From Zeimonas arvi (GTDB taxonomy: Bacteria; Pseudomonadota; Gammaproteobacteria; Burkholderiales; Burkholderiaceae_E), in the NCBI RefSeq assembly GCF_008039575.1, contig NZ_VDUY01000001.1, positions 434,001 to 498,000 on the forward strand: DNA of 64,000 nt. Reading direction: 5' to 3'. The stretch's first letter is position 1, and each line of letters begins with the position of its first letter. Both the position numbers and the translations under genes were made by a program. Below are positions 28,493 to 39,598 of the stretch, piece after piece. The notes below the pieces were generated by a model, which did not search any database, had not been told where the DNA came from, and worked only from the letters and a program-made list of their open reading frames with translations.

Positions 28493-28508
28493 CCCCGCAC
28501 CCGAAGCC

Positions 28509-30161
28509 ATGACCCAGACCCCGTCACAGACCCCGTCGCAGACCCAGTCCCAGGACAAGCCGAACCCCACGCTGCCGGTGCGCCGGGCGCTGATCAGCGT
28601 TTCCGACAAGACCGGCGTCGTCGAGCTGGCCCGCGCGCTCGCCTCGCTGGGCGTGGCCATCCTGTCCACCGGCGGCACCGCGAAGCTGCTGGCCGAGAGC
28701 GGGATCGCGGTCACCGAGGTCTCCGCGCACACCGGCTTTCCCGAGATGCTCGACGGCCGGGTGAAGACCCTGCACCCGACGATCCACGGCGGCCTGCTCG
28801 CGCGGCGCGATCTCGATGCGCACATGGCCGCGATCGCCGAGCACGGCATCCCCCCGATCGACCTGCTGGTCGTCAACCTCTATCCGTTCGAAGCCACCGT
28901 CGCGAAGCCCGGCTGCACGCTCGAGGACGCGATCGAGAACATCGACATCGGCGGCCCGGCCATGGTCCGCTCCGGCGCCAAGAACTGGCGCGGCGTCGGC
29001 GTGCTGACCGATGCCTCGCAGTACGAGGCCGCGCTGGCCGAGGTCCGCGAATCCGGCGGCCTGTCCGACGCGACCCGCTTCGCGCTCGCGGTGGCGGCCT
29101 TCAATGCCATCTCGAACTACGACGGCGCGATCAGCGACTGGCTGTCGTCGCTGCAGCCCGACGGCAGCCGCGCCGCCTTCCCCGCGCAGAGCAACGGCCG
29201 CTTCGTCAAGCTCCAGGACCTGCGCTACGGCGAGAACCCGCACCAGAGCGCGGCCTTCTACCGCGACCTGGGCCCCGCGCCCGGCTCGCTGGTCACCGCG
29301 AAGCAGCTGCAGGGCAAGGAGCTCTCGTACAACAACATCGCGGACGCCGACGCGGCCTGGGAGTGCGTCAAGAGCTTCGACGCGCCGGCCTGCGTGATCG
29401 TCAAGCACGCCAACCCCTGCGGCGTGGCGGTGGGCAATGATTCGGCCGACGCCTACGCGCGCGCCTTCCGCACCGATCCCACGTCGGCCTTCGGCGGCAT
29501 CATCGCCTTCAACCGGCCGGTGGACGGCGAAGCCGCTCGCGCGGTGTCGAAGCAGTTCGTCGAGGTGCTGCTCGCGCCCTCCTACACCGACGAGGCCCGG
29601 CAGGTCCTGTCGGCCAAGGCCAACGCGCGCGTGCTCGAGATCCCGCTCGACCAGGTGCGGGCCGACGGCCCGACCGACTGGGCGCGCGGGCGCAACGCGC
29701 ACGACGTCAAGCGCGTCGGCTCGGGACTGCTGGTCCAGACCGCGGACAACCGCGAGGTTCGGGCGGACGAGCTCAAGGTCGTCACCAAGAAGGCGCCCAC
29801 CGCCGCCCAGCTCGCCGACCTGCTGTTCGCCTGGCGGGTCGCGAAGTACGTGAAGTCGAACGCGATCGTGTTCTGCGCGAACGGCGCCACGATGGGCGTG
29901 GGCGCCGGGCAGATGAGCCGGATCGACTCGGCCCGCATCGCGTCGATCAAGGCCGAGAACGCCGGCCTGTCGCTCGCCGGTTCGGTGGTCGCCTCCGACG
30001 CCTTCTTCCCCTTCCGCGACGGCCTCGACGTGGTCGTCGACGCGGGCGCGGTCGCGGTGATCCAGCCCGGCGGCTCGGTGCGCGACGACGAGGTCATCGC
30101 GGCGGCCGACGAGCGCGGCATCGCGATGGTGTTCACCGGCGTGCGGCACTTCCGGCATTGA
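28509..30161 (+). CDS. purH: bifunctional AICAR formyltransferase / IMP cyclohydrolase
   Basis: 550 residues. It carries out the last two steps of IMP synthesis. The N-terminal IMP cyclohydrolase domain shows [19 protein letters not shown] and [18 protein letters not shown]; the formyltransferase domain shows [48 protein letters not shown] and, near the end, [13 protein letters not shown] Thr/Ser/Gln/Pro-rich extension of about 20 residues precedes the cyclohydrolase fold and is encoded by a short degenerate repeat, so the true start could lie further in. Confidence 0.97.
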   Translation: MTQTPSQTPSQTQSQDKPNPTLPVRRALISVSDKTGVVELARALASLGVAILSTGGTAKLLAESGIAVTEVSAHTGFPEMLDGRVKTLHPTIHGGLLARRDLDAHMAAIAEHGIPPIDLLVVNLYPFEATVAKPGCTLEDAIENIDIGGPAMVRSGAKNWRGVGVLTDASQYEAALAEVRESGGLSDATRFALAVAAFNAISNYDGAISDWLSSLQPDGSRAAFPAQSNGRFVKLQDLRYGENPHQSAAFYRDLGPAPGSLVTAKQLQGKELSYNNIADADAAWECVKSFDAPACVIVKHANPCGVAVGNDSADAYARAFRTDPTSAFGGIIAFNRPVDGEAARAVSKQFVEVLLAPSYTDEARQVLSAKANARVLEIPLDQVRADGPTDWARGRNAHDVKRVGSGLLVQTADNREVRADELKVVTKKAPTAAQLADLLFAWRVAKYVKSNAIVFCANGATMGVGAGQMSRIDSARIASIKAENAGLSLAGSVVASDAFFPFRDGLDVVVDAGAVAVIQPGGSVRDDEVIAAADERGIAMVFTGVRHFRH

Positions 30162-30712
30162 TCCGCATTCTCGGCATCGACCCCGGGCTGCGCGTCACCG
30201 GTTTCGGGGTCGTCGACGCCGACGGGCCGCGGCTGCGCTACGTGGCCAGCGGCGTGATCCGCATCGGCAGCGGCGCGCTGCCGCCCCGCCTCAAGACCGT
30301 GCACGACGGCCTGGCCGAAGTGATACGCGAATACCGCCCGCAGGTGGCCGCCGTCGAGATCATCTTCGTCAACGTGAACCCGCAGTCCACGCTGCTGCTG
30401 GGCCAGGCGCGCGGGGCGGCGATCACCACCGCGGTCGTCCACGAGCTGCCGGTGAGCGAGTACACCGCGATGCAGGTCAAGCAGGCAGTGGCCGGCTATG
30501 GCCGCGCCGCCAAGTCGCAGGTGCAGGCGATGGTCCAGCGGCTGCTCGCGCTGCCCGGCCTGCCCTCGACCGACGCCGCCGACGCGCTGGCCTGCGCGAT
30601 CTGCCACGCGCACGCCGCCACCATGACCGCCGCAGCGACCGCGCAGCTGGCCCCGGCCCCGCGCGGCAAGACCGGCCGCGGCCTGCGGATGCGCGCCGGC
30701 CGCCTGCGCTGA
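30158..30712 (+). CDS. ruvC: Holliday junction resolvase RuvC
   Basis: 184 residues. It cuts Holliday junctions moved by RuvAB. The four acidic active-site residues are visible: Asp in [14 protein letters not shown], Glu in AAVEIIFVN, and the Asp pair in [14 protein letters not shown]. The TTG start overlaps the purH stop by 4 bases (TTGA); no other start fits the N-terminus. A basic tail ([12 protein letters not shown]) extends beyond the core. Confidence 0.96.
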   Translation: MIRILGIDPGLRVTGFGVVDADGPRLRYVASGVIRIGSGALPPRLKTVHDGLAEVIREYRPQVAAVEIIFVNVNPQSTLLLGQARGAAITTAVVHELPVSEYTAMQVKQAVAGYGRAAKSQVQAMVQRLLALPGLPSTDAADALACAICHAHAATMTAAATAQLAPAPRGKTGRGLRMRAGRLR

Positions 30713-30792
30713 GCTGCGCCGGGCGGCGCGGCGCTTCCTCCTGAGCCCCGCCGCCCGCCGCGGCGCTCCCCCGCTTCGGCTAAACTGACCCG

Positions 30793-31370
30793 ATGATCGG
30801 ACGCCTCTCCGGAACCCTGCTCGAAAAGAACCCGCCGATGGTGCTCGTCGACGTCGGCGGCGTGGGCTACGAGGTCGACGTGCCCATGAGCACCTTCTAC
30901 GACCTGCCCGCCGCGGGCCAGAAGCTGGTGCTGCTGGTCCAGCAGGTGGTCCGCGAAGATGCGCACCTGCTCTACGGCTTCCTCACCGCCGGCGAGCGCG
31001 ACGCCTTCCGGGAACTGATCAAGGTGGCCGGCGTCGGCCCGCGCACCGCGCTCGCGGTGCTCTCGGGCATGTCGGTCGGCGACCTGGCCCGCGCGGTGAC
31101 CGCCCAGGAAAGCGCGCGCCTGATCAAGGTGCCGGGCATCGGCAAGAAGACCGCCGAGCGGCTGCTCCTGGAACTCAAGGGCCGGCTCGCGCCCGAGCTG
31201 CCCGGCGTGGCCGGCCGCGGCGCGGTCGACGAGGCGGGTGCCGACGTCCTGCGCGCGCTGCTGGCGCTGGGCTACTCCGAACGCGAGGCCGCCGTGGCGG
31301 TCAGGCAATTGCCGGCCGATGCCGCGGTCTCCGACGGGATCCGGCAGGCGCTGCGGCACCTGGCCAAGCC

Positions 31371-31374
<4 letters not shown>
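30793..31374 (+). CDS. ruvA: Holliday junction branch-migration protein RuvA
   Basis: 193 residues. The N-terminal OB domain ([20 protein letters not shown]), the two helix-hairpin-helix motifs ([17 protein letters not shown] and [20 protein letters not shown]) and the C-terminal RuvB-binding domain ([19 protein letters not shown]) are all present. RuvA tetramers hold the four-way junction for RuvB. It overlaps ruvB by 4 bases. Confidence 0.97.
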
Positions 31375-32420
<1,046 letters not shown>

Positions 32421-32439
32421 GGCCCGGTCCTCGAACCCG

Positions 32440-33165
32440 ATGATCGAGGACTTCCTCCACCGGCTCGAGGCGGCCACGCCGCACGCCACCGTGACCGGCA
32501 CGCTGATTGCGCTGAACCTGCTCGTCTGGCTGGCCAACCTGGCCGGGGGTCTCAGCCCCTTCCTGCCCGAGGCCGGCGAGCTGCTCGCCTGGGGCGGCAA
32601 CCTGCTGCCGCTCACCCAGCGCGAGCCCTGGCGGCTGGTGAGCGCGATGTTCCTGCACGCCGGCATCATCCACCTGGCTTTCAACATGTGGGCGCTGTGG
32701 AACGTGGGCAGCATCGCCGAGCGCTTCTACGGCAACACGCAGTTCGCGCTGATCTACCTGCTCTCGGGGCTGTTCGGCTCGCTGGCCAGCCTGTTCTTCG
32801 CGGCCCGCACCGCGGTGTCGGTGGGCGCCTCGGGCGCGATCTTCGGCATCACCGGCGCCCTGCTCGCGGCCATCCTGCTCAAGCGCGACAAGCTGCCCGC
32901 GCCGCTGGTGGCGTCGATGCGCTCGTCGCTGTTCATGTTCGTCGGCTACTCGCTGTTCCTGGGCTTCACCTCGGGCGTGGTCGACAACGCGGCCCACGTG
33001 GGCGGGCTGCTGTCGGGCTTCGCGCTGGCCTGGATCATGGCCGAGAAGTTCGACTGGGTCGACTACCGGCGCAATGCGGTCTCGCGCGCGTTGGTGGCCG
33101 TGGGCGCGGCGATCGCCGCCGCCTTCATCCTCTGGCAGCTGCTGCCCGCTCGGCCAGCGCTGTGA
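32440..33165 (+). CDS. rhomboid family intramembrane serine protease
   Basis: 241 residues with about six membrane helices. Active-site signatures are HAGIIHLAFNMWAL (oxyanion His and Asn), the serine motif VGASGAIFGITG and the catalytic His in NAAHVGGLLSG. Substrates of bacterial rhomboids are mostly unknown. The last 41 bases overlap the 3' end of eda on the opposite strand. I started at ATG 32440; the frame is open upstream into ruvB, but that part is not family-like. Confidence 0.92.
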   Translation: MIEDFLHRLEAATPHATVTGTLIALNLLVWLANLAGGLSPFLPEAGELLAWGGNLLPLTQREPWRLVSAMFLHAGIIHLAFNMWALWNVGSIAERFYGNTQFALIYLLSGLFGSLASLFFAARTAVSVGASGAIFGITGALLAAILLKRDKLPAPLVASMRSSLFMFVGYSLFLGFTSGVVDNAAHVGGLLSGFALAWIMAEKFDWVDYRRNAVSRALVAVGAAIAAAFILWQLLPARPAL

Positions 33166-33835
33166 TCCGCGGCCAGTCGCGGCCGGCGATCGCATCGGCC
33201 GGCGTGAGCCAGGATCCGCCCACCGCGAACACGTTGGGCAGCGCCAGATACTGGGCCATGTTCTCCTGAGTCACCCCGCCGGTCGGGCAGAAGCGCAGCT
33301 CGGCGAAGGGCCCGGCCATCGCCTTGAGCATCGGCACGCCGCCCGCCACCGAGGCCGGGAAGAGCTTCAGCGCCCGGTGACCGCGGTTGGCGGCGGCCAT
33401 CGTCTCCGAAGGAGTCATCACGCCGGGCACGAACTCGATGCCCTCGTCGCGCGCCGCATCGGACAATTCGGGCGCCCAGCCCGGCGAGAACGCGAAGGCC
33501 GCGCCGGCCTGCCGCACCGCACGCAGCTCGGCGGGCCGGGTCACCGTGCCGGCGCCGACCAGCGCATCGGGCACCTCGGCCGCGATCCGGCGGATCGCCT
33601 CGAGTCCTGCCGGCGTGCGCAGGGTTACCTCCAGGGCCCGCACGCCGCCGGCCAGCAGGGCGCGGGCGAGCGGCACCGCATCGGCGGCATCGGCCACGAC
33701 GATGACCGGGATGACCGGCGCGGAAAGCCGGTCGGCCAGCGGCGGCGCCGAAGCGTCAGGCTCGGTCGGCTGGATCGACGCCGCACTTCGGGCCGGGGAC
33801 AGGACGGGATCATGGCGAACATCGGGGCGATTCAT
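33125..33835 (-). CDS. eda: KDPG/KHG aldolase
   Basis: 236 residues. It splits 2-keto-3-deoxy-6-phosphogluconate into pyruvate and glyceraldehyde-3-phosphate. The active-site Glu is in LEVTLRTP, the Schiff-base Lys in LKLFPAS, and GAGTV and CPTGGV are the phosphate-binding parts. About 30 extra residues precede the barrel, compared with a usual length near 210. It is divergent from kdgK with 116 bp between the starts, and the two catalyse consecutive steps of 2-keto-3-deoxygluconate use. Confidence 0.95.
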   Translation of the reverse strand: MNRPDVRHDPVLSPARSAASIQPTEPDASAPPLADRLSAPVIPVIVVADAADAVPLARALLAGGVRALEVTLRTPAGLEAIRRIAAEVPDALVGAGTVTRPAELRAVRQAGAAFAFSPGWAPELSDAARDEGIEFVPGVMTPSETMAAANRGHRALKLFPASVAGGVPMLKAMAGPFAELRFCPTGGVTQENMAQYLALPNVFAVGGSWLTPADAIAGRDWPRITALAERAAAARG

Positions 33836-33951
33836 GGCGGACTCCGGAACCGGGAACGCGCCGGCACGGGGCCTGCGCCGAAACCGGCACAATAGATGGC
33901 ATCGATCCAGGCGGCAAACCTGCCGCGATCTCCCGCAACCCCGAACGAACC

Positions 33952-34881
33952 ATGGCCGACATCGTCGCGATCGGCGAACCCCTCTTCGAGTTCAACCAGC
34001 TTCCCGGTCAGACGCTCTACCGCCAGGGCTTCGGCGGGGACACCGCCAATTTCGCGGTCGCCGCGGCGCGCGCGGGCGCCTCGGTCGCCTACCTGACCAG
34101 CCTGGGAGACGAGGCCTTCGGCCGGCAGTTCCTCGACCTGTGGGATCGCGAAGGCGTCGACCACTCGGCGGTCACGCTCGACCCCGAGGCGCCCACCGGC
34201 ATCTACTTCGTCAGCCACGGGCCGGCCGGCCACGAGTTCACCTATCGCCGCAGCGGCTCGGCAGCCAGCCGGATGCGCTTCACCGAGGCCTTCGCCGAAC
34301 GGGTCGCGGCGGCGAAATGGCTGCACGCATCGGGCATCTCGCAGGCGATCGGGCCGCAGGCCTGCGATGCGGTGTTCGCGGCCATCGACCACGCCCGTGC
34401 CCACGGCACGCGGGTGAGCTACGACCTGAACTTCCGGCCGCGGCTCTGGCCCAGGGCCCGCGCCGCCGCGATCGCTCGCGCCACGATCGCCGCCTGCGAC
34501 CTGTTCCTGCCCTCGATCGACGAGGCCGCGACGCTGTTCGGCATCGAGGATCCGCACCGCCTGATCGCCTTCGCTCACGAACTCGGCGCCCGCGCGGTGG
34601 CGGTCAAGCTCGGCGCGCGCGGCGCGCTGGTCTCCGACGGCGAGGCGATCCACGAGGTGGCCGCGATGCGGGTCGAGCCGGTCGACGCCACCGGCGCCGG
34701 CGACTGCTTCGGCGGCGTGACCGTCGCCCGGCTGCTGGCCGGCGATACGCTGGCCGCGGCGGCCCGCGCAGGCTGCGCCGCGGCCGCGCTGTCCACCACC
34801 GGCTACGGCGCGATCGACCCGCTGCCGCGGCGCGAGGAAATCCGCGCCGCGCTCGGGATTCCGACCGGCGCGGATTGGTAG
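33952..34881 (+). CDS. kdgK: 2-keto-3-deoxygluconate kinase
   Basis: 309 residues, PfkB fold. It phosphorylates 2-keto-3-deoxygluconate to the substrate of Eda. Motifs: GGDTANFAVAAARAGASVAY near the N-terminus and the PfkB signature DATGAGDCFGG with the catalytic Asp. It is divergent from eda. No hexuronate isomerase or reductase lies nearby, so the source of KDG is not shown here. Confidence 0.92.
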   Translation: MADIVAIGEPLFEFNQLPGQTLYRQGFGGDTANFAVAAARAGASVAYLTSLGDEAFGRQFLDLWDREGVDHSAVTLDPEAPTGIYFVSHGPAGHEFTYRRSGSAASRMRFTEAFAERVAAAKWLHASGISQAIGPQACDAVFAAIDHARAHGTRVSYDLNFRPRLWPRARAAAIARATIAACDLFLPSIDEAATLFGIEDPHRLIAFAHELGARAVAVKLGARGALVSDGEAIHEVAAMRVEPVDATGAGDCFGGVTVARLLAGDTLAAAARAGCAAAALSTTGYGAIDPLPRREEIRAALGIPTGADW

Positions 34882-34892
34882 AATCTCGCCCT

Positions 34893-35363
34893 GTGACTGC
34901 CGCTGCCCATGTCTCGACGGACGCCCCTGACTTCAGCCTGCGAGTCCGCGTCTACTACGAGGACACCGACGCCGGGGGCATCGTCTACCACGCGAACTGG
35001 CTGCGCTGGTTCGAGCGTGCCCGGACGGACTGGCTGCGCGCGCTCGGTGTCGAGCACTCCCGCATGCTGGCGGAAACCGGCGTGGGCTTCGTCGTGCGCG
35101 ACATGAGCATCGACTACCGGCGCCCGGCCCGGCTCGACGAAGAGCTGCTGGTCGACGTGCGGCTCGCCGAAGCGCGCCGCGCGAGCTGGACCCTGGCGCA
35201 ACAGGCGCGCCGGCCGGGCGAATCGGAGCCGCTGGTGAGCGCCACGCTGCGCATCGCGGCCGTGCACCTGGCCAGCGGCCGGCCCACCGCGATCCCGAAG
35301 GACCTCGCCGAACGCGCACTGGCGCGCGGCCCCGCCAACAACCCCTTGCCCGACTCCGCATGA
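34893..35363 (+). CDS. ybgC: YbgC family acyl-CoA thioesterase (Tol-Pal associated)
   Basis: 156 residues, hot-dog fold. The active-site block YYEDTDAGGIVYHANWLRWF carries the catalytic Asp. It hydrolyses short acyl-CoA and is linked to phospholipid enzymes and the Tol-Pal cluster. GTG 34893 was chosen as start; the nearby ATG is in another frame. TAGAAT at 34878-34883 may be a -10 for the operon. The stop overlaps the tolQ start by 4 bases. Confidence 0.93.
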   Translation: MTAAAHVSTDAPDFSLRVRVYYEDTDAGGIVYHANWLRWFERARTDWLRALGVEHSRMLAETGVGFVVRDMSIDYRRPARLDEELLVDVRLAEARRASWTLAQQARRPGESEPLVSATLRIAAVHLASGRPTAIPKDLAERALARGPANNPLPDSA

Positions 35364-36031
35364 ACTCCGAACTCTCGATCCTGTCGCTGGTCCTGCAAGC
35401 CAGCGTCCTGGTGCAGCTGGTGATGGCCGGCCTGCTGGCCATCTCGATCGGCTCCTGGACGATCATCTTCCGCAAGGGATTCACGATCCGGGCGGCCCGC
35501 CGCGCCACCGACGCCTTCGAAGACGACTTCTGGAACGACCGCGACCTCGGCGGGCTGTATCAGCAGGTCCGCCACGACTCGGCCGATCGGGGCGCCATGG
35601 CCCGGATCTTCGAGGCCGGCATGAGCGAGTTCCTGAAGACCCGGCAGCAGAAGCCGGGCGACGTGCAGGCCATGCTCGACGGTTCGCGACGCGCGATGCG
35701 CGCGACCTTCCAGCGCGAAATGGACGCGCTCGAGTCCAGCCTGGCCTTCCTCGCGTCGGCCGGCTCGGTCAGCCCCTACATCGGCCTGTTCGGTACCGTC
35801 TGGGGGATCATGAACTCCTTCCGCGGGCTGGCCAACGTGCAGCAGGCCACCCTGGCCGCGGTGGCGCCGGGCATCGCCGAGGCGCTGGTGGCGACCGCGA
35901 TCGGCCTGTTCGCCGCGATCCCCGCGGTGGTGGCCTACAACCGATTCGCGCACGACCTCGACCGGCTGTCGAGCCGCTTCGACAGCTTCATCGAGGAGTT
36001 CTCCAACATCCTGCAACGCCAGGCGAAGTAA
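35360..36031 (+). CDS. tolQ: Tol-Pal system proton-channel protein TolQ
   Basis: 223 residues with three membrane helices: one near 10-32 and two towards the end (SVSPYIGLFGTVWGIMNSFR and ALVATAIGLFAAIPAVVAYN). With TolR it forms the proton-driven motor that energises TolA during cell constriction. It overlaps ybgC by 4 bases, and tolR follows after 2. Confidence 0.97.
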   Translation: MNSELSILSLVLQASVLVQLVMAGLLAISIGSWTIIFRKGFTIRAARRATDAFEDDFWNDRDLGGLYQQVRHDSADRGAMARIFEAGMSEFLKTRQQKPGDVQAMLDGSRRAMRATFQREMDALESSLAFLASAGSVSPYIGLFGTVWGIMNSFRGLANVQQATLAAVAPGIAEALVATAIGLFAAIPAVVAYNRFAHDLDRLSSRFDSFIEEFSNILQRQAK

Positions 36032-36033
36032 CG

Positions 36034-36477
<444 letters not shown>

Positions 36478-36505
36478 TGCGGGTCTCGCCGCAGGGTCGA
36501 TCGCA

Positions 36506-37681
36506 ATGAAGTTGGGCCGCAAGCCGGTGCGCCGCCCCGAGGGCCTCGTGTCGCGCACACCGCCGCGTCCCCGCGGCCGCCTGCGCGCGTTCGCGCTCGC
36601 CCTGGTGATGCATCTGCTGCTGGTCGCGATGCTGTTCGTCGGCATTCGCTGGCAGACCCAGCCGCCGCCGGCGGTGTCGGCCGAGCTCTGGGTGCCGCCG
36701 CCCCCGCCGCAGGTGGCCAAGGCCGAACCGAAACCGGAACCCAAGCCGGAGCCCAAGCTCGTCTCGCAGCCCGAGCCGAAGCCGGAGCCGCCGCCCCCTC
36801 CCCCGCCGCCACCGCCGGTCAAGGCGCCCGAACAGCCCGACCCCGAGATCGCCCTCGAGAAGAAGCGCGAGGAAGAGCGCAGGCGCGAGCAGGAGCGGCT
36901 CGCCGAGGAAGCGCGGCTGGCCGAGCAGAAGGCGAAGCGCGAGGCCGAAGAGAAGCGGCTCGCAGAAGAGAAGCGCGCCGCCGAGGAGAAGCGCGCGGCC
37001 GATGAAAAGGCCAGACGCCAAGCCGACCAGAAGCGGCTCGCGGAGGAAAAGCGCGCGGCCGAAGAGAAGGCGAAGCGCGAAGCCGAGGAGAAGCGTCGCG
37101 CCGAAGAGAAGCGCGCCGCCGAGGAGAAGGCCAAGCGCGAAGCCGAAGCGAAAGCCAGGCGCGAGGCCGAAGCCAGGGCGAAGCGCGAGGCGGAAGAGAA
37201 GGCGAAACGCGAGGCCGAGGAGAAGGCCAGGCGCGAAGCCGCCGCCAAGGCCAAGGCCGCGGCCGAGGAAAAGGCCCGCCAGGAAGCCGCCGAGAAGCGC
37301 CGCCAGGAGTACCTGAACAGCCTGATGGCCAAGGCGGGCAGCGCCAACGGCGGGTCGGCGTCGGGCACCGCGGCGGGCGCGGGAGCGGGCGGCGGCGGCA
37401 ACGACGCCGGCTACATCGCCAAGTTGTCGTCGATGCTGCGCTCGAACACGACCTACCAGATCCCCGGCGACCTGCAGGGCAATCCGAAGGCGGTGTTCGT
37501 GGTGACGGTGGGCGCCGACTGCAAGATCCTCGCGGTCAAGCTGCGCCGATCGAGCGGCGTGCCGGCCTGGGACGCGGCAGCGCAGCGTGGCATCGAGCGG
37601 ACCAGTCCGCTGCCTGCGCAGGTCGATGGGACCTGCCCGCGCGAGCTCGAAATCGCTCGCGGGCCGCGGGACGAACGCTGA
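36506..37681 (+). CDS. tolA: Tol-Pal system protein TolA
   Basis: 391 residues. An N-terminal membrane helix (LRAFALALVMHLLLVAMLFV) is followed by a Pro/Lys/Glu-rich segment, a long Ala/Lys/Glu/Arg helix (about residues 110-270) built from repeats such as KREAEEKARREAE, a glycine-rich hinge and a C-terminal domain (ILAVKLRRSSGVPAWDAAAQ). TolA spans the periplasm and links the TolQR motor to Pal and TolB. The repeat-rich DNA of 36840-37310 is coding, not a mobile repeat. Confidence 0.96.
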   Translation: MKLGRKPVRRPEGLVSRTPPRPRGRLRAFALALVMHLLLVAMLFVGIRWQTQPPPAVSAELWVPPPPPQVAKAEPKPEPKPEPKLVSQPEPKPEPPPPPPPPPPVKAPEQPDPEIALEKKREEERRREQERLAEEARLAEQKAKREAEEKRLAEEKRAAEEKRAADEKARRQADQKRLAEEKRAAEEKAKREAEEKRRAEEKRAAEEKAKREAEAKARREAEARAKREAEEKAKREAEEKARREAAAKAKAAAEEKARQEAAEKRRQEYLNSLMAKAGSANGGSASGTAAGAGAGGGGNDAGYIAKLSSMLRSNTTYQIPGDLQGNPKAVFVVTVGADCKILAVKLRRSSGVPAWDAAAQRGIERTSPLPAQVDGTCPRELEIARGPRDER

Positions 37682-37719
37682 CCGGTTAGAATTTGGATTC
37701 GCCCTTCACGAGGAGTTCC

Positions 37720-38985
37720 ATGAGGCATCTCGTCCTCGCGCTGCTCGGCGCACTGTTCCTTCCCTTCGCGGCGTCCGCGCAGATGCGCATCGACGTCTCC
37801 GGCGTGGGGGCCACCCAGTACCCGATCGCCATCGCGCAATTCGCGAGCGACGGACGCGCCCCGCAGGACGTGGCCGCCGTCGTGCGCGGCGACCTGTCGC
37901 GAAGCGGCGCCTTCCGCATCATCGAGCAGGCCGGCACCCTGTCCGACACGGCCTCCATCGACTTCGTCGACATGCGCCGGCGCGGCGCCGACGCGGTGCT
38001 CACCGGCTCGGTCTCGCGCCTGGCCGACGGCCGCTACGACATCCGCTACCGACTCAGCGACGCGGTCCGCCAGACCACGCTGGGCGGCGAGTCGCTGGTG
38101 GTGTCCGAGGCCGACCTGCGCTATGGGGCCCACCGGATCGCCGACTGGGTCTACGAGAAACTCACCGGCGAGAAGGGCATCTTCTCCACCCGGATCGCCT
38201 TCGTCTCCAAGCAGGGCAATCGCTACAAGCTGAACATCGCCGACTGGGACGGCGAGAACGTGGTCACCCCGCTCAACTCGCCCGAGCCGATCATCTCGCC
38301 GAGCTGGTCGAAGGACGGCTCGCGGCTGGCCTACGTGTCCTTCGAGAGCAAGAAGCCGGTCGTCTACGTCCACACGCTGGCCAGCGGCCAGCGCAAGGCG
38401 GTCGCCAACTTCAAGGGCAGCAACAGCGCGCCCGCCTGGTCTCCCGACGGCAGCACGCTCGCGGTGGCGCTCACCATCGACGGCCTGTCGCAGATCTACC
38501 TGATCCCGGCCGAGGGCGGCGGGCAGCCCAGGCGCCTGACCAGCTCCACCAGCATCGACACCGAGCCGGTCTTCACGCCGGACGGCCGTTCGCTCTACTT
38601 CACCTCCGATCGCGGCGGCTCGCCGCAGATCTACCGGATTCCTGTCAGCGGCGGCGATGCCACGCGCGTTACCTTCACCGGCACCTACAACGTGAGCCCG
38701 CGCGTGAGCCCCGACGGCCGCTTGCTGGCCTACGTCTCGCGTCGCGACGGCAGGTTCCTGGTCGTGGTCCGGGACCTGACTTCCGGTGCGGAGCAGGTGC
38801 TGTCCGACGGGGGCCGCGAGGAATCGCCCAGCTTCGCGCCGAACGGCCGGTGGATCATGTACGCCACCCAGGCAGGCGGCCGCGATTCGCTGGTGGCCGC
38901 GAGCGTCGACGGCCGGGTGCGCCAGCGCCTCACGTCGAACGCGGGCGACATCCGCGAGCCGACCTGGGGCCCTTTTTCGAACTGA
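37720..38985 (+). CDS. tolB: periplasmic beta-propeller protein TolB
   Basis: 421 residues. A signal peptide (LVLALLGALFLPFAASAQ) precedes the N-terminal domain (QMRIDVSGVGATQYPIAIAQ) and a six-bladed WD-like propeller with repeated SPSWSKDGSRLAYVS / PAWSPDGSTLAV / SPDGRLLAYVS strands. TolB releases Pal from peptidoglycan. The start has AGGAG 7 bases upstream. TAGAAT at 37687-37692 could serve as an internal -10. Confidence 0.97.
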   Translation: MRHLVLALLGALFLPFAASAQMRIDVSGVGATQYPIAIAQFASDGRAPQDVAAVVRGDLSRSGAFRIIEQAGTLSDTASIDFVDMRRRGADAVLTGSVSRLADGRYDIRYRLSDAVRQTTLGGESLVVSEADLRYGAHRIADWVYEKLTGEKGIFSTRIAFVSKQGNRYKLNIADWDGENVVTPLNSPEPIISPSWSKDGSRLAYVSFESKKPVVYVHTLASGQRKAVANFKGSNSAPAWSPDGSTLAVALTIDGLSQIYLIPAEGGGQPRRLTSSTSIDTEPVFTPDGRSLYFTSDRGGSPQIYRIPVSGGDATRVTFTGTYNVSPRVSPDGRLLAYVSRRDGRFLVVVRDLTSGAEQVLSDGGREESPSFAPNGRWIMYATQAGGRDSLVAASVDGRVRQRLTSNAGDIREPTWGPFSN

Positions 38986-39043
38986 TGACTCGACCTGACG
39001 ACCGCTCTCTCCGACAACCGATAACCGAAACGCCGAGGAAAAG

Positions 39044-39598
39044 ATGAACCGAACCACCAAGCTCCTGCTCGCAGGCCTGACCGCCGCCCTGCTGTCCGCC
39101 TGCGGCTCGAACGTCAAGCTGGAAGACACCCAGCAGACCGCCGCGCCGGTCGAGAGCCGCACGACGAACGGTCAGGCCGGCGGGGCCGACGCCTCGGGCG
39201 CCGGCTCGCGCGGCGTGCAGCAGGTCACGCTGGGCGACAAGGATCCGCTGAACGATCCCGCCAGCCCGCTGGCCCGTCGCAGCATCTACTTCGACTTCGA
39301 CAGCTTCGCGATCCGCGACGAGTACCGCGGCACGATCGACGCCCATGCCCGTTACCTGACCTCGAACCAGGGCCGCCGCGTGCTGATCCAGGGCAACACC
39401 GACGAGCGCGGCAGCCGCGAGTACAACCTGGCCCTGGGCCAGAAGCGGGCCGAAGCCGTCCGTCGCGCGCTGGGCGCGCTGGGCGTGCCCGAGAGCCAGA
39501 TGGAGGCGGTCAGCCTCGGCGAAGAGCGGCCGCGCGCCACCGGTTCCGACGAAGCCTCGTGGACCGAGAACCGCCGCGCCGACCTGGTGTACCAGTGA
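39044..39598 (+). CDS. pal: peptidoglycan-associated lipoprotein Pal
   Basis: 184 residues. The lipobox is LLSAC with Cys20. After a short linker comes an OmpA-like domain with [13 protein letters not shown] and the peptidoglycan-binding stretch [20 protein letters not shown]. Pal ties the outer membrane to the cell wall. GAGGAAAAG precedes the start, and the stop overlaps cpoB by one base. Confidence 0.98.
   Translation: MNRTTKLLLAGLTAALLSACGSNVKLEDTQQTAAPVESRTTNGQAGGADASGAGSRGVQQVTLGDKDPLNDPASPLARRSIYFDFDSFAIRDEYRGTIDAHARYLTSNQGRRVLIQGNTDERGSREYNLALGQKRAEAVRRALGALGVPESQMEAVSLGEERPRATGSDEASWTENRRADLVYQ

Noticed and set aside
33387-35363. Apparent long plus-strand protein ending in YbgC
   Set aside because: The frame runs antisense to eda and out of frame through kdgK. 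Only the final 156 codons match a known family, so YbgC is not fused to anything.
36840-37310. Repetitive DNA resembling a tandem repeat array
   Set aside because: It encodes the Ala/Lys/Glu helix of TolA, in frame and typical of the family.
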